Positions 51,201 to 62,769 of a DNA stretch of 64,000 bases are shown here, piece by piece (position 1 is the stretch's first letter; every line of letters starts with the position of its first letter). The notes under the pieces were generated by a model, which saw nothing but the letters and a program-made list of their open reading frames with translations, made no database searches and had not been told where the DNA came from. A program made the position numbers and the translations under genes. The DNA is taken from positions 26,619,129 through 26,683,128 of the forward strand of contig NC_052016.1 in the NCBI RefSeq assembly GCF_015832195.1, read 5' to 3'. Origin of the DNA: Motacilla alba alba (lineage: Eukaryota; Chordata; Aves; Passeriformes; Motacillidae).

Positions 51201-52130
51201 TCTTCCATTTAGGTTGGTGGTATAAGGAAACCCTGTTAGAGAGCAATGGTAATTATAGCTGAAAAGACCACTGTGGTTGCTTTTGCCAACACAGAGGAAA
51301 TAAGGAGATTCCTGGTTCTGTTTTCTTGCAGTTATCACAATGATGCACATGTTTTGTTTCTGGACTTCATAAAGTCTCTGTCTGGATCTGAGACTTACCA
51401 CTACAATTTATTATTTTAGTTATGTGAAAAGAGAAATTATCCAACAGGATAGTTGGAGTTCCTTTCACCTGGGGATCCAGGTTATGATGCCAATCCTTTA
51501 GATCTCAGAGTCACCTTTAAATATGTACAAGAAAACACAGGCTAGCCAACATGTATTGAACTTTGGCCTTGCAATGAATATTTTACACACATGGATTTGA
51601 AATGGCTCATTTTTTGCACTGTTTTGTTAAGTACAAAGGAAAAATCAAAGAACGAACGCTTATTACACCATTGGCCAGAAAGCCCATGTCTATAGGGCAA
51701 TTTCTAGACTTCTAAATTCATATCTAGGGACAGAGATCTAATTATCTAATTTTTAGAAGCACTGAACAACCCCAGGCACCAGTGAACTGATGGCTTACAA
51801 AGAAGAAAGGGATTGAAGCATGAATTTGGATCCCAGCAAAGCAAAGGCATTTCTTTCATATTTACAATTCCACAGAACTCATGTGTGCAGACTTTTGAAA
51901 GAATCTTGTAATTTACTAGGGTTTGAGATGAGTTTTAAATCCTCTAAATGAAAACACTGTCTCACTGAGAATATCCATGTTCAGGAGCATGCATATTCTC
52001 CTTATTATCTGTTCCACAAAGGAATTCACCATGAGTGAAGAGTTGTATGACATTAAGGTTGTGTATCTTGTGTCCTTACATTTCTTGTTTTGCATTAAGC
52101 TACTATCTTAGAGTTTGAATCTAGTAAATA
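48231..52130. other. Noncoding stretch without recognisable genes
   Basis: Strongly A+T-rich unique sequence with an A16 run at 49,124-49,139 and a GTTTT/TGTTTT-rich patch at 50,315-50,390. No gene is seen. Confidence 0.55.
50695..50746 (+). repeat. Two-copy imperfect 29-bp repeat
   Basis: TATAAAAGAATAAA starts at 50,695 and 50,724, each followed by a RTCTRTCTT block. Confidence 0.65.
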
Positions 52131-52175
52131 TCCCTTTCTTCTTCCCTCTCCTCTCTCCCTTCTCTTCTCTCCTCC
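52131..52175 (+). other. 45-base pure pyrimidine tract directly before a CR1
   Basis: Every base from 52,131 to 52,175 is C or T, followed by AG and then the CR1 sequence. It resembles a strong 3' splice-site tract. It is not part of the CR1 consensus I know. Confidence 0.85.
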
Positions 52176-52466
52176 AGGTGGGGGTCAGCCTCTTTTCCAA
52201 AGCAACTAGTGACAGGATGAGGGGACACAGTCTCAAGCTGTGTCAGGGGAAGTTCAGGTTAGACATCAGGAAGAATTTTTCCATGGAAACTGTTGTTAAG
52301 CATTGGAATGGACTGCCCAAGGAGGTGGTGGAGACATGATCCCTGGGTTCAGGAATCAACTGCATGTGGCACTTAATAGCATGGTTTAGTTGACAAGGTG
52401 GTGATCGGTGAAAGGCTGGACTCGATGACCTTGGATGTCTTTTCCAATCGAAATGATTCTGGGAAT
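52176..52466 (+). mobile_element. 5'-truncated CR1 LINE 3' end
   Basis: Seen: the plus-strand frame to 52,339 ends with the CR1 ORF2 C-terminal pattern ([13 protein letters not shown] near the start, [11 protein letters not shown] at the end). The 3' UTR blocks TGGCACTTAATAGCATGGTT, GGCTGGACTCGATGACCTTG and TTTTCCAATCGAAATGATTC follow. Known: this tail belongs to a different CR1 subfamily from the 21-kb copy, judging by the CATGGTTTAGT and GATGACCTT words. The usual terminal ATTCTATG repeats are degraded to ATTCTGGGAATG. Confidence 0.9.
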
Positions 52467-52480
52467 GTTTTTTAACAAAA

Positions 52481-52516
52481 TCTACAAAAATTTCTTACTC
52501 TACAAAAATTTCTTAC
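52481..52516 (+). repeat. Perfect two-copy 18-bp tandem duplication
   Basis: TCTACAAAAATTTCTTAC occurs twice head to tail, 15 bases beyond the CR1 end. Confidence 0.85.
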
Positions 52517-53984
52517 TAGGCAATGTACTAGGAGAAATTTGAGATAATATTTACTGCTGGATATTATAAACACAAAATACATGGGTTTTTTAAATATGTG
52601 AGCTAAATTTCCTAAGTTTAGATTTTTATTGCTCAAACTCTATAAAGAAGAATTTTTAAAATACAGAAGAATGAAGAAGGTGTGTGCCTGCTGGGATAGC
52701 TGAGACTTTTTCAATAATGCTTCACTGGAGCTATGAAATAGAAACCAAATTTGTTTTAATTAACATTGGTGTTTTATGCTGCTGAAGTGACTGTTCTGCT
52801 TTTGTGTCCAGAACAAGTCTTGGCTTCTTGGCTTGTTTGGGTATACAGCATATTCCAGATGCAGATATGTCCTAAACACCAGGAAGTTAGGTAATTTGTC
52901 TGCCTTAAATGCTGTTCAGAAACTCCTATGTGCTATGTGACTTTTTTTTCATTCTTGGTTATCCCGATATCCTTGAAAATCTTTTCATATGTTGGAGTTT
53001 TGACACAGTCACAAAGTTCACATGGATTAAATAGCTGAGGGATTAAAAGATAGCTGTATTTCTAAGAGCTGGGAAACTAGAATAGCAAATTCTGTTCAGC
53101 CTTGGCAGTACGCAGGAATGAGCTGACATGATGAATGTAAACAAACAAACCCCATGTTTTATGGGGTTTTTTTGCCAGTGGTTACTCACGTTATAACAAT
53201 GGCCTGTTGATAAATCTTTTGAGCGGTAAACTGCAGTCTGTCTTCTGGGGGGCTTTCAGCAGATTTGCTGACTGGGTTTGTGCAAGTGCACTTGACCGCA
53301 CTATGCTTAGGTGTGTCAGGTAGGATACAGCTGAACTATGGCATACTATTTATCCATCATCCAGTCTTTGTTAAGGTTCCTGAAAGTGTCAGAGGATGAA
53401 GGTTTTGCTCTTGTCTACCAGCATGGTTGGAAGTCTATTGAAGACGCAATTTTTGCAGTTTTTGTTCCAAGAACACTTTTGTTAGACTCTCTGCAAATGT
53501 ATTTCAATACTTTCCCATGGCTTAACTCTGGGGTATTCTGTGGTTTAGAAAACTCAACAGCTTTAATCTTCTGAACTCTGTGGCACTGTAGACATTACAG
53601 ACCTGCATTTCAAAGAAGCTTTACAAGCAAAAAAGAGTGAGATTCTGCTTTTGTTAAACTTACTAGGTTTTTTTGTTGTCTTCAGACCAAGATTTCATTC
53701 AGCTGATCTGAGGGCTTAAGAGACATTTTGAATATCTAAATTTATATATTCTGTTAAATGTGGTTACTCCCTCTTATCCACTGAAATATTTCCCATATAC
53801 TTTTGTCAAGGGAACACTTTTTTCTGTTTTATTTGCATAGTTCCTAGCAAAGTGTTATGGGATACTAGCTTGGGGGTTTGGGTGGTGTCATTGTTCAAAA
53901 AATGAGTAAATATCATGTTTCGTTCAACAGTTGTAACATTTTGCTCATGAATGGTCTGCTGTATGTTTTGGGTTGGATTTTTTT

Positions 53985-54012
53985 TTTAATTAATAATGAA
54001 TTATTAATTAAA
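53985..54012. repeat. Perfect 13-bp inverted repeat with 2-base centre
   Basis: TTTAATTAATAAT, GA, ATTATTAATTAAA: a near-perfect A/T palindrome that contains TTAATTAA in both arms. Confidence 0.85.
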
Positions 54013-54663
54013 TTTCAAAGTTAAAATCTTCCAAAACTTGAAGTACTACAAATGGAATGTGGTTGTAGAAACTTTTTCTATTCCACCAAATTTATCCTGC
54101 ACTGCTTGTTAACTTATATGACAGATTGAATAACTCATATTACTCAATTCACTGAATTTGCTTCATTGATGTGTCAAGACAAAATGTAGCTTTCTGTGGG
54201 TAGGCACATTGGCTTTGTCAGTGATTTGTCACATTGGTAAACTATTAATACATAGATACTAGTACTGCAATGAAAGCGTCCTGGTTATGTATCAACTAAT
54301 TTATGTTGGGATTATTCTCATGTTTTCTTGATTTCTAGGCTTTATGTGGTTTATACTAGGTAAAGTGTTGCTAATAGTCGTAGCTCAGATAGCTAAAGGG
54401 AGCACAGAAAGCTTATGGACTCTATGACTTAGCCTGTGTCCTGCTGTGACTCCTGAATACCATCTTGCCAAAATCAATTGCACTTTATTCGTGGTATAAA
54501 AAATTTGTTTTATCCTTCTGCAAGGAAAATTAGTTAAAATGAGTTTGTTAGTGATGTGCTTGCAAAGTACAAAAGAAAAGTTCACAATAGAGTGTGTATG
54601 ACTATAAGGATATGTATTGTATAACTCTGTGTGTGCCTGTGTTAAGCAAACTACATGCAAAAT

Positions 54664-54685
54664 TTATGACACAGTTATGACACAG
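54664..54685 (+). repeat. Perfect two-copy 11-bp tandem duplication
   Basis: TTATGACACAG occurs twice head to tail. Confidence 0.8.
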
Positions 54686-57600
54686 TATTCTTACTATTAA
54701 AATTTCTAGAGTACTCAAGTAAGGCTACCTACGTAAGACTGCAGCTTGCTTACAAAAGGTTTCACTGAACATAGTAGTGACAACCCTTAGATGCAATGCC
54801 AGCATTGGTGGTGTTGATGTTTATCTCACTGGTGTGAGAATACCGCAGGTCTTTCTGCTTTACACGCAGGAGACATACTAAGGCTGTGAATTATACCCCT
54901 CCCACAGTGCCAGATGCCCGTACTGGCCCTGTCATGTACACTGGCTGCAGTCCAGCTGGTCCTCACCTGGACTTCAGCCTTTCCATGCTTACCACCAGCT
55001 GTACACTCATGCCAGCACCTGTGTGACAGTTTTTGGAAATGTCCTGCAGTTTCCTTGCACAGACCAATTGAACATAGCAGAACTACTGGAATAGGATGCC
55101 TATACTGTGCCTCTGGAAAGACACAGAAACAAATTTATAACTATCCCCACAAAGTCCTCAGGTGGCCTTGAGCAGTGTATTAAGTGTATAAAAACATGAG
55201 CTTTTCACTCAGCCTGCAAGGACTTCTTGTTGCCCCTCTGGAGACAAAGCCTTGTCTGATCTGTCCATATTAGTAAAGAAGAACAATTTCTTCTCTAGGA
55301 AATATACAGGAAGACTCATAGGCTCATTTTTGTGCCTTACGTCTCTTAGGGCGAAAAAAAATAAACAGTGTTTCAATTGCCACTTTTAATGTTCTCATGT
55401 AGCACAGGGTTTATTTGGCATGTGATTGAAGATGAACGATGAGAATTTAAAAAGAAAGTTTAGGGCAAGTATAAATGTAGTTTTTTTTGTGGTCTAGTTC
55501 CTGGGCTGTCAGTTTTCCTCAAGTTCAGAATCAACATAGGCTGTTGATTTGGCCTGGGGGCATTTGAGCCTGACAGTGCTGATATCCCTGAGCTCCTGTG
55601 CCCCTTTCCTCAGACTGTTCCTCTGTTCTTTTTGCCCTCTTGTGCCTTTATACTCAAGTCTGAAATCTTTTGCAGATGACTGCAAACTCCTACTACTGCT
55701 TCTTGCAGTCATACATGATTACCTTAGAAAACAGTTTTGGTGGGGCTGTCATGGACCATTAGCCAAGATTTGTGTCACTACAGTGGATTAGATGTCCTAT
55801 GTTTCAGATACTGCATGGAAATACCTGGAAGGAGACTGACTAAGGAGTTACTCAGTACTGACTTCCTACATTCTCTTCACAGCTGAGCCTCCCAGAGTAG
55901 TCATTGCATGTCATCAGTCACCTGTAAAAGTTTACCCGGTCCCAGCTCCCAAGCAGATCTCCAAGCAAGGTGAAAATGTGCTCTGTTTCATCCTTGTCCC
56001 AAGTTTGTTCAGGCAGGCTCCTCAGAACTGACAGAATGTGTTGTGAATACAAATAAGATTTCAGCGTGCTTTCTCAGTTTTTCTGTAAATTCCAGAAAAG
56101 TTTTGTGATTATCAAGAGATACCTAGTGAAGTCAAAATTCTCCCCAGAATTTTGTGTGTTCTTTTGGTGGCAAAAATATTTTGCAATCCTCCACATGAAA
56201 AACATTTTGATCTTAACATTTATTTCACTGATCTTTAAAAAACAATTTCTGAAGCTGAAATAAAATACTGTACTCTTTGCTGTATTTAATCTGAATAGAA
56301 ACTGCTTCATTCTTTTAACAACCAACCCACCCCCAACAACAGAAACAACTCAAAAAACAAACCAACAAAATGAATATTTCTACCTTGAAGTTCCACCACT
56401 TGAAGTAGTGGTAATGGTCCTTATTAGATGAGGAACAGAAAGGAGCATGCACCTCTTTCCTCCTTCTCTTTCCCCAGGCATTGCTTCATCTGTGTGTGGT
56501 TTCTGGGACGTGTGGAATGCACCAAGGATCAGGACCACAGGAGTAGAGGGGGCATGTGGTTCCTAGTTTGCCTTGACATGGTTTTCAGACTCTTGGATTT
56601 GAGAAACAAATATTCTTGTCTCCATTTTAGGACAAAATCTGAGGTTGAAACATTGGGATCTTCTTTTGCATAGAGATTTTAAATCATTTCTATTTATAAA
56701 AGTGTGTTTGCATGCTAATAAATACTGAAGGAGTTTGCAAAGGGATTGGAAAAAAGCTTTGAGAATCATACACACAAACTTGATTGACATGATTAATGGG
56801 CTATTTTTTGTAACATAGTGGAAGGTGAAAAACCATAAAACAGTGATTACAAATGCTCTGTGTATTGTATTGGATACCTTAAAAGTATTGCAGGCCAGAA
56901 TTAAGATCAGAATTGTCCTGGAAAAAGTAATAAAGTGAATCTGACAGCCTGATTAATGCGGTTGAAGTGTTCAAAGAAAAGCAGGATGCTGGAAGAGTGA
57001 TTTTGAGGAAAAATAGAAGTAGGTTGGGTACACCAGGACAAAACCCCACTGTAACTGCATGCTGCATAGAGTGTATTACCTATACATTTTGAAATAAAGA
57101 CATTTGTAGAGGAAAAAATAAAGGTATACTCAATGCAGTGAACATTTTCTGGTGTAGATTACAGTCTTTTCTATAAACCTTGATTCTCTAAAGTTTTGTG
57201 TTTAAATTTAGCCACATGTTTAAGTCTTTTTGAGATTTATGGAGCCTCGTAATGTCTAGATTTAAGGAAACATTTAACCACTTTCTAAAAGGGAGGGAAA
57301 TACTTAAAAAAGACTGACTTTTGAAGAAGTAGGGTAGGAAACAATATGTTAAAGATTACCGAATAAGGATACATGAAAAAATATATTGGCTATATTGAGC
57401 TTCTCTGTGTTATTCTTTACATGTTTCAATAAATTACATTGTGTGTTGCTTTACTGAGAAAGAAACAGAAATAATTTCCTAAATAGAATAGGAGGTATTT
57501 TGTCCTTTTTCACATTCTTGTGAAAGCTGTGGATTTGCTTATCTATCTGGCCTCCAGCCAGGTAAATCCTGGCATAAGTATACGACTACTGTATTCACCT

Positions 57601-58438
57601 AATGCTATTTTCTAAATTATTTTATATTTTGCATAAGAATGCTGCTAGATAATACCAGAGAAACAATTGCTTGTGTGACTACATGAGCCATTAGGATTAC
57701 TTGGATGTTGGCAGTTTACTTCCCCCTGGTAAATGAAGATCACACTTTTTTAAGTTTGGAGATCCATTGTGAATTTTTGTGTCTGTGCTGCTATAAAAGA
57801 GTTGAGATCCACGGAATAGGTGTGTGGCTGAATAGGTGGCTGAGCATCTGGAATATCTTGATCTACCTTGGATCCAGTAATCAGAACTGGCTATGCTAAT
57901 CAAATAGTAACTTCTTAAAATCCTTTGAGCAAGAGTAATATTGCCTTTCAGCTTCACACATGCCTTAAGAATGCATTAGTCTTTTTAACCCTGTGAAAGA
58001 TTAGAAATGGGACCAGATCCAAAGGATGATTTTTTTTTTTTTTGAAGCCACTCCCCAAAAGTTATTCAAAGTCCATGAATTATTTCAATATTTTTTGGTT
58101 GATGCAGATGTGGGGGTTTTTGGGTTCTTTTTTTGGACTCAAGAGAAAGTGAACCTTCAGTGCTACAAAATATGTATTGCAAAAAGATAAATTATTTTGT
58201 GGGGTTCTGCTTGAAATGAAATTGAAAACTATCCCTTCCTGAATAGACTTGTATACAAGGAGATATACGATGAAACTCTAGAACTCATAAATTTAAAATT
58301 AAAAAAAAAAAAATCCAAGCAAATATTATTTACCCAGCTAGTCTCTGGTATTTACTGATATTCTGTTTGGGTGGGGGGAGGCAGGAAAATTTCCAGAAAA
58401 AAAAACCCCATAGAAATGGTGTGCAGACCACTTACATT

Positions 58439-58458
58439 AAAAAAAAAAAAAAAAAAAA
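58439..58458 (+). repeat. A20 homopolymer
   Basis: Twenty uninterrupted A preceded by CTTACATT. No retrotransposed gene body is recognisable upstream. Confidence 0.9.
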
Positions 58459-59094
58459 GGAATACAATTTATTGCAATGTTAAAAATGGCAGTTGAGAGA
58501 AAATCCTACTAATTTGGGTGAGGCCTAGGCTCTCATGCTTTTAAAAACCTCACCACACCCACACACCTACACCCAACAAAATAATCCAAACCAACTCAAC
58601 CTTAATTCCACCTTCTTCTTTGGGACAGGAGCAGTTCTCTCATGCAGAAAAAACAAATTTTTTTTCCTTGCCATACTGTATTATTTGCAGGACTTTAAAT
58701 GCTACCCAACAAAAGAAGATAAAGAAAAATTGGAAAATTTAGTTTTCTGAAAAAAAGAATCCAAACAGCTAATATAAAAAAAAACAAACAAGAATGATTA
58801 TAGATCAATTAATTCCATGTTTATAAATCACATATAATCTGTTTTGTTGTATGTCCTTTACTTTGCATTTATTCAAGACTGTAACCTAATCTTCTGAGTC
58901 CAGGATAGTCCTTGGAGTAAACTGCACTCAAAAAAAAAAGGGGTTCATTTCTGAACTGTAATTGGATTTGAATTTTTGATCGGGACTTTGATTAGGGCTT
59001 TAAAAGGATCTGTTGATCTACAAGGTCTGATCAACAATGTTGCAACATAATGAGTTACCTTATAATTGATGTAGAAAAAAGATTTTTTTTCATA

Positions 59095-59905
59095 CTATAG
59101 TTTGAAAAGTTGGAAAAACTTCTTGTCACATGAGAAGACATTATTTCTACTAATTATTTTTCTCTGGTTGGCCCAAATGAAGAACATTTCTTTGTTTTTC
59201 TTCTTCAATTTCTCTTCTAAATTCTGTTCTTCTGAGATGAATCGTCGCAAGTTTTGCTGAACCTATGACTTAATTACGTTATCATCTGTCTCACTTGTAA
59301 ATGATGCCATTGACTGGTTATCTTCTAGCTTTGCCTCCAGTTTGGTCTTTGCTAACTGCGTAAAAATGCCCTTTTGTGTTACATTTATTGCGGCTGAACA
59401 CTCAAGAAAAGTTTTTGAATGGTTATTTATTGCCAGAATGATCATGACTGCAGTTAGACTCACAATGTGAATTCCCTTGTTCCAAAAGCACAAAGGACAG
59501 CCTGGTCCTCGAAGCAGCTGCTGGAGGATTTGTACTGCTTGAATTTTGTTCCCAGCTCAGTGACCTCATGGAAAGTCACGGAACCACTCTCTGTCAACCT
59601 ATAGTGATTTTTGTAATGGCTATCAGGTTTATGTACCCAGGTTCCAGGAGTATGGAGCTGCTTAATTAATGACATAGTAATGTACTTTGAGATCCGCTGA
59701 TCTGACCTTTGACTGCTGTCAAAGCACTTGTCCCTCTCTTTATCTATGCTCAAGCTGATTAAGGCTGTCTCCTCTTGCTGTCTCCTAACCAGGTCATCTC
59801 AAGCCTGTTTGCTGTGCTTCTACTGTCTTGTCTGTTTGGCCATCTTTTCTGTCCACTTTATTCCTCTTCTCCTTTTGCTTTCTTCGCTGCATTAAGCACA
59901 GGCAT
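59095..59905 (-). pseudogene. Possible decayed coding sequence or retropseudogene, unidentified
   Basis: I do not recognise this gene. Read on the minus strand, one frame is open from about 59,797 to 59,460 and contains KHSKQA-like and DDLVRRQQEET peptides followed by SQRSDQRISKYITM. It can be followed upstream through two stop codons. A second frame takes over near 59,490 and continues, through a single stop at 59,271, to about 59,097. It contains FLECSAAINVTQKG and a charged LEEKLKKKNKEM helix-like stretch. Together that is about 250 codons with three stops and one frame change. The composition (K, E, Q, S-rich with heptad-like spacing) looks protein-like. About 10 bases beyond the last stop, the minus strand has an A8 run that could be a decayed poly(A) tail. 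An alternative is chance openness in A+T-rich DNA. No family is assigned. Confidence 0.3.
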
Positions 59906-62420
59906 CTTTATTGTCACCTGAATAACTACTGAGTGTCACTGATCTTTCAGTTTACTTCTGTATGGCAAAATAACCCCCAGGTCTCTGTTCTGAGAATGTG
60001 CAACCTTGAGCATATTTCTTCTTACAATCTTTTTTTTTTTTATGGTCATGCTATCCCCTCATTCTGTGTGCTGCCCAGCTCCTCCCCCATCTTATGCCCT
60101 TTTCATCCTCTCCTGGAGTTTAGTTCAGGAAAATGTGTCATCACCTCTAGAACTCACCACAGACTTCTAGACACAGATGTTGCACTGATTTCTGAATTGT
60201 GCGTATGCTAAAGGACATAGCAGTAACATGTTCAACCTGCTATAAATTTTAGCCCTTAAATCTTCACTGAAAAACTGAGCCTGGTTAGGATCTGTCACAT
60301 TGTTTAGATGGGTGCAGTCAGTAATACAATGGAGAAATCTCACCTTCTCAGATAGCTTCTCATCTGCTTATCTACTTATTAGCATGATGTGAACTTGGGG
60401 TTTTTTTGTTACCTAAAGGATTCCTTCAACTCCATCAAATTGTACCATAAGGAAAAATCGTCTTCAATTCCCTATATGGAATCTGGATTTTTTCTGTTAG
60501 CAAGCAAGTAAAGTAAAAGGAAGAAGCAGTTTCCAGGATTTGTTATGTATTTCTTGTGCGTGTGCTTGTGTGTGTATGTATGTGTGTGTAATCGAGCTCT
60601 TAGAAAAATATACTTAGAGGAAGAAATATTTCGAAGGTTTACTTTCAGGTATAATTGCAGTGAATAAAATGTTTTTCAAATATAAGAAAGAATATAGAAA
60701 ATACATTTTTTTATGCAGAACAGCCCATATGAAATTGTAATGCCTGTGATGCTAAGAGCTTTTATCAAGGCAAAGCTTTGTTTCCACTGGACAGAGCTCA
60801 GGGCAAAATTATTTGGTCTGTTTTGATTACTAGCCCTTGCATTTCCAGCAAACTGGTTCTACCCTATGGTGCAGCAATGTAACTCTCCTAGAAAGTCTTC
60901 ATCCAAGACTGAAGGAAATTGCATCACAGGATGATAGAGAACTTCAAAAGAACATTCACATGTAATGAGAGTAAGGAAAGACAGAGAAACCAGACATGTA
61001 GATGAAGGTGAGAATGTGAATTAGAAAATATCCAGTAGAATGGTGAAGCCCACCTGGCAGAATACAATAAGTAAAAGCATCTATAGAAGATCTTAAGGCA
61101 TTCTGGAGAACATTGTGAAGATCAGGCAGGATCCATATGGAAGCAGGAAGCTTTCTTCATGGAGGTCTTGAATACTTAAATTAAGGATAAAAATGTCATA
61201 GAGCCTGACACAATTTTCAGATAATTTGCAGAGTCTCACTGGCCCTTTGGCCTTACTTTATTGGTATGAATGTGCGCAGGACAGGGGGTTGTGTTTCTCT
61301 TTGCTGACAGAGCAAAGCTGCCTCATGCCTGAAGCTCTAAAGAGTTTTGTGCTCATACTCACAAACCTGGACTGCTTCTGTTGCCATCCTGTTCAACAAT
61401 ATGAAAGGGTAACAAGTGAAATGGTTCATATTTATTGACAGAAACAGACTGCAAAACAGATAATTCAGTTTGTGGAGAAGTGGTCTGAACTACAGAATAT
61501 AGGAAATAAGGCTTGGGATAAAGAGCACAAGAGAGAATTGATTGGTCTGTAAGTTAGAGACTGAAATTAACTAAGCAGAAGTTATTATTCAGAATTTATT
61601 GAATTCAGTGAAATGAAACCCAATATTAATACAAATAATTGCTTGAACTGTGGAAAAGAAAATGCAGACTTGATTTACAGGATATAAACCTAAATGTACA
61701 TCTAGACATTTTAGGGAAAAAAGCGAAACAAGAAACTGGAAATGGATTTGCCTATAATCTCAAGACCTTCATCCTCTGAGGTCTGCATCCATACAAGTCC
61801 TAGCAAAGAAAATAATCTTTTTAACCTCGATCAGTTGTAGCTGGAAAATATTAATTTTTACAATTTTGAAAATATGCTTAAAGAGCTGAAAAATGTTGAG
61901 TGGTATTTTAGGTAGGCAAGAGTGGCCTAACTCTGAGAGAGGAGAAAGATGACATATCAACTAAAAAAGAAACAATTTAAACAATCTGGACAGGTTTGCA
62001 AGTGGCCAGATTGTACTTTCTAAATAATTGCTGTCGTGTTGGGCTCTGTTTAATTTAATAGGTAACGTGTGTTGAAGCCAGAGCTGAATGAACTATTTAC
62101 AGCAAATAATTTATTTGACCAATGTCATCTTCTTTTCTGTTCATGAATTATCCACAAACAGGTTTTCCCCACTAATTCGTTCATTATTCAAAATTGCTCA
62201 GCAAATGCTTTGTGTGAGTGCCTTTTTGGACCCTTTTTTTTCCTCTCTTTCTTTGGAAAATTATGATTATACAAGAAGGTTCTTTTACAGTGGGAATCAA
62301 GAAACTTGAATGTTCTTTTTTAATGTTCTTTTGACTGAGGGGAAAATAACCTATTTTCTATTGGTTGTTTTCTATATTTGCTGAAAATGTGAATAGTGCA
62401 GCATCTTTTCCCTTTTATTG
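59906..62420. other. Noncoding stretch without recognisable genes
   Basis: Unique A+T-rich sequence with a T-run near 60,030-60,041 and a TG microsatellite listed separately. No gene is seen. Confidence 0.55.
60555..60590 (+). repeat. Interrupted (TG)n microsatellite
   Basis: Alternating TG with CG, TA and C interruptions over 36 bp. The purine-pyrimidine alternation is almost complete. Confidence 0.9.
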
Positions 62421-62590
62421 ATAGGATTTTAGGCAGGAAGGGACTATTAGATCATCTACTCTAATCTTTTTTATGATGCAGATATAGTAGGAATTCATCT
62501 AATTTCTCCCACACTGAGTTCAATAATTTGTGCTTAACTAAAGCAGATTGGTACTTTATTTTAAAGCTCTTTCAGACAAATGTCTAAGTA
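62421..62590 (-). mobile_element. Very old CR1 LINE 3'-end fragment, antisense
   Basis: The words GGCAGGAAGGGACTATTAGA and TCATCTACTCTAATC, followed by TGAGTTCAATAATTTGTGCT and AACTAAAGCA, occur in order. They correspond, with many substitutions, to the same ancient turtle/crocodile/bird CR1 group as the 12.3-kb fragment, in antisense. The match fades after about 62,590. It lies only 180 bp left of a much younger CR1 in the opposite orientation. Confidence 0.6.
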
Positions 62591-62769
62591 GTTCTTTATG
62601 AAGGGGTTATTGTACTATATTCCTTTACAAGCTTGTGCAACTACTTGATGATCTCTATTTTTTTGTCATGCAGAATTGTTTTTATTTGCTGATTTGATGT
62701 CTGAACATCCTGAGTTCTGAGGCAACTAATAGATGAAGTGGTTAAGCTTCTACCCATCATATTTGAAAA

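Larger units (their letters stand above)
52517..59094. other. Noncoding stretch without recognisable genes
   Basis: Unique A+T-rich sequence. It includes a CAACC/ACAAAC tract at 56,316-56,370, T16-like and A-rich runs at 58,029-58,044 and 58,301-58,313, and A20 at 58,439-58,458. No gene or known repeat is recognised. Confidence 0.55.

Noticed and set aside
59330..59420. FLECSAA peptide resembling the ECSA motif of Rho-type GTPases, or an ankyrin-like repeat
   Set aside because: No other GTPase motif (P-loop, DTAGQE, NKxD) is found in order, and only one ankyrin-like stretch is visible. Function not assigned.
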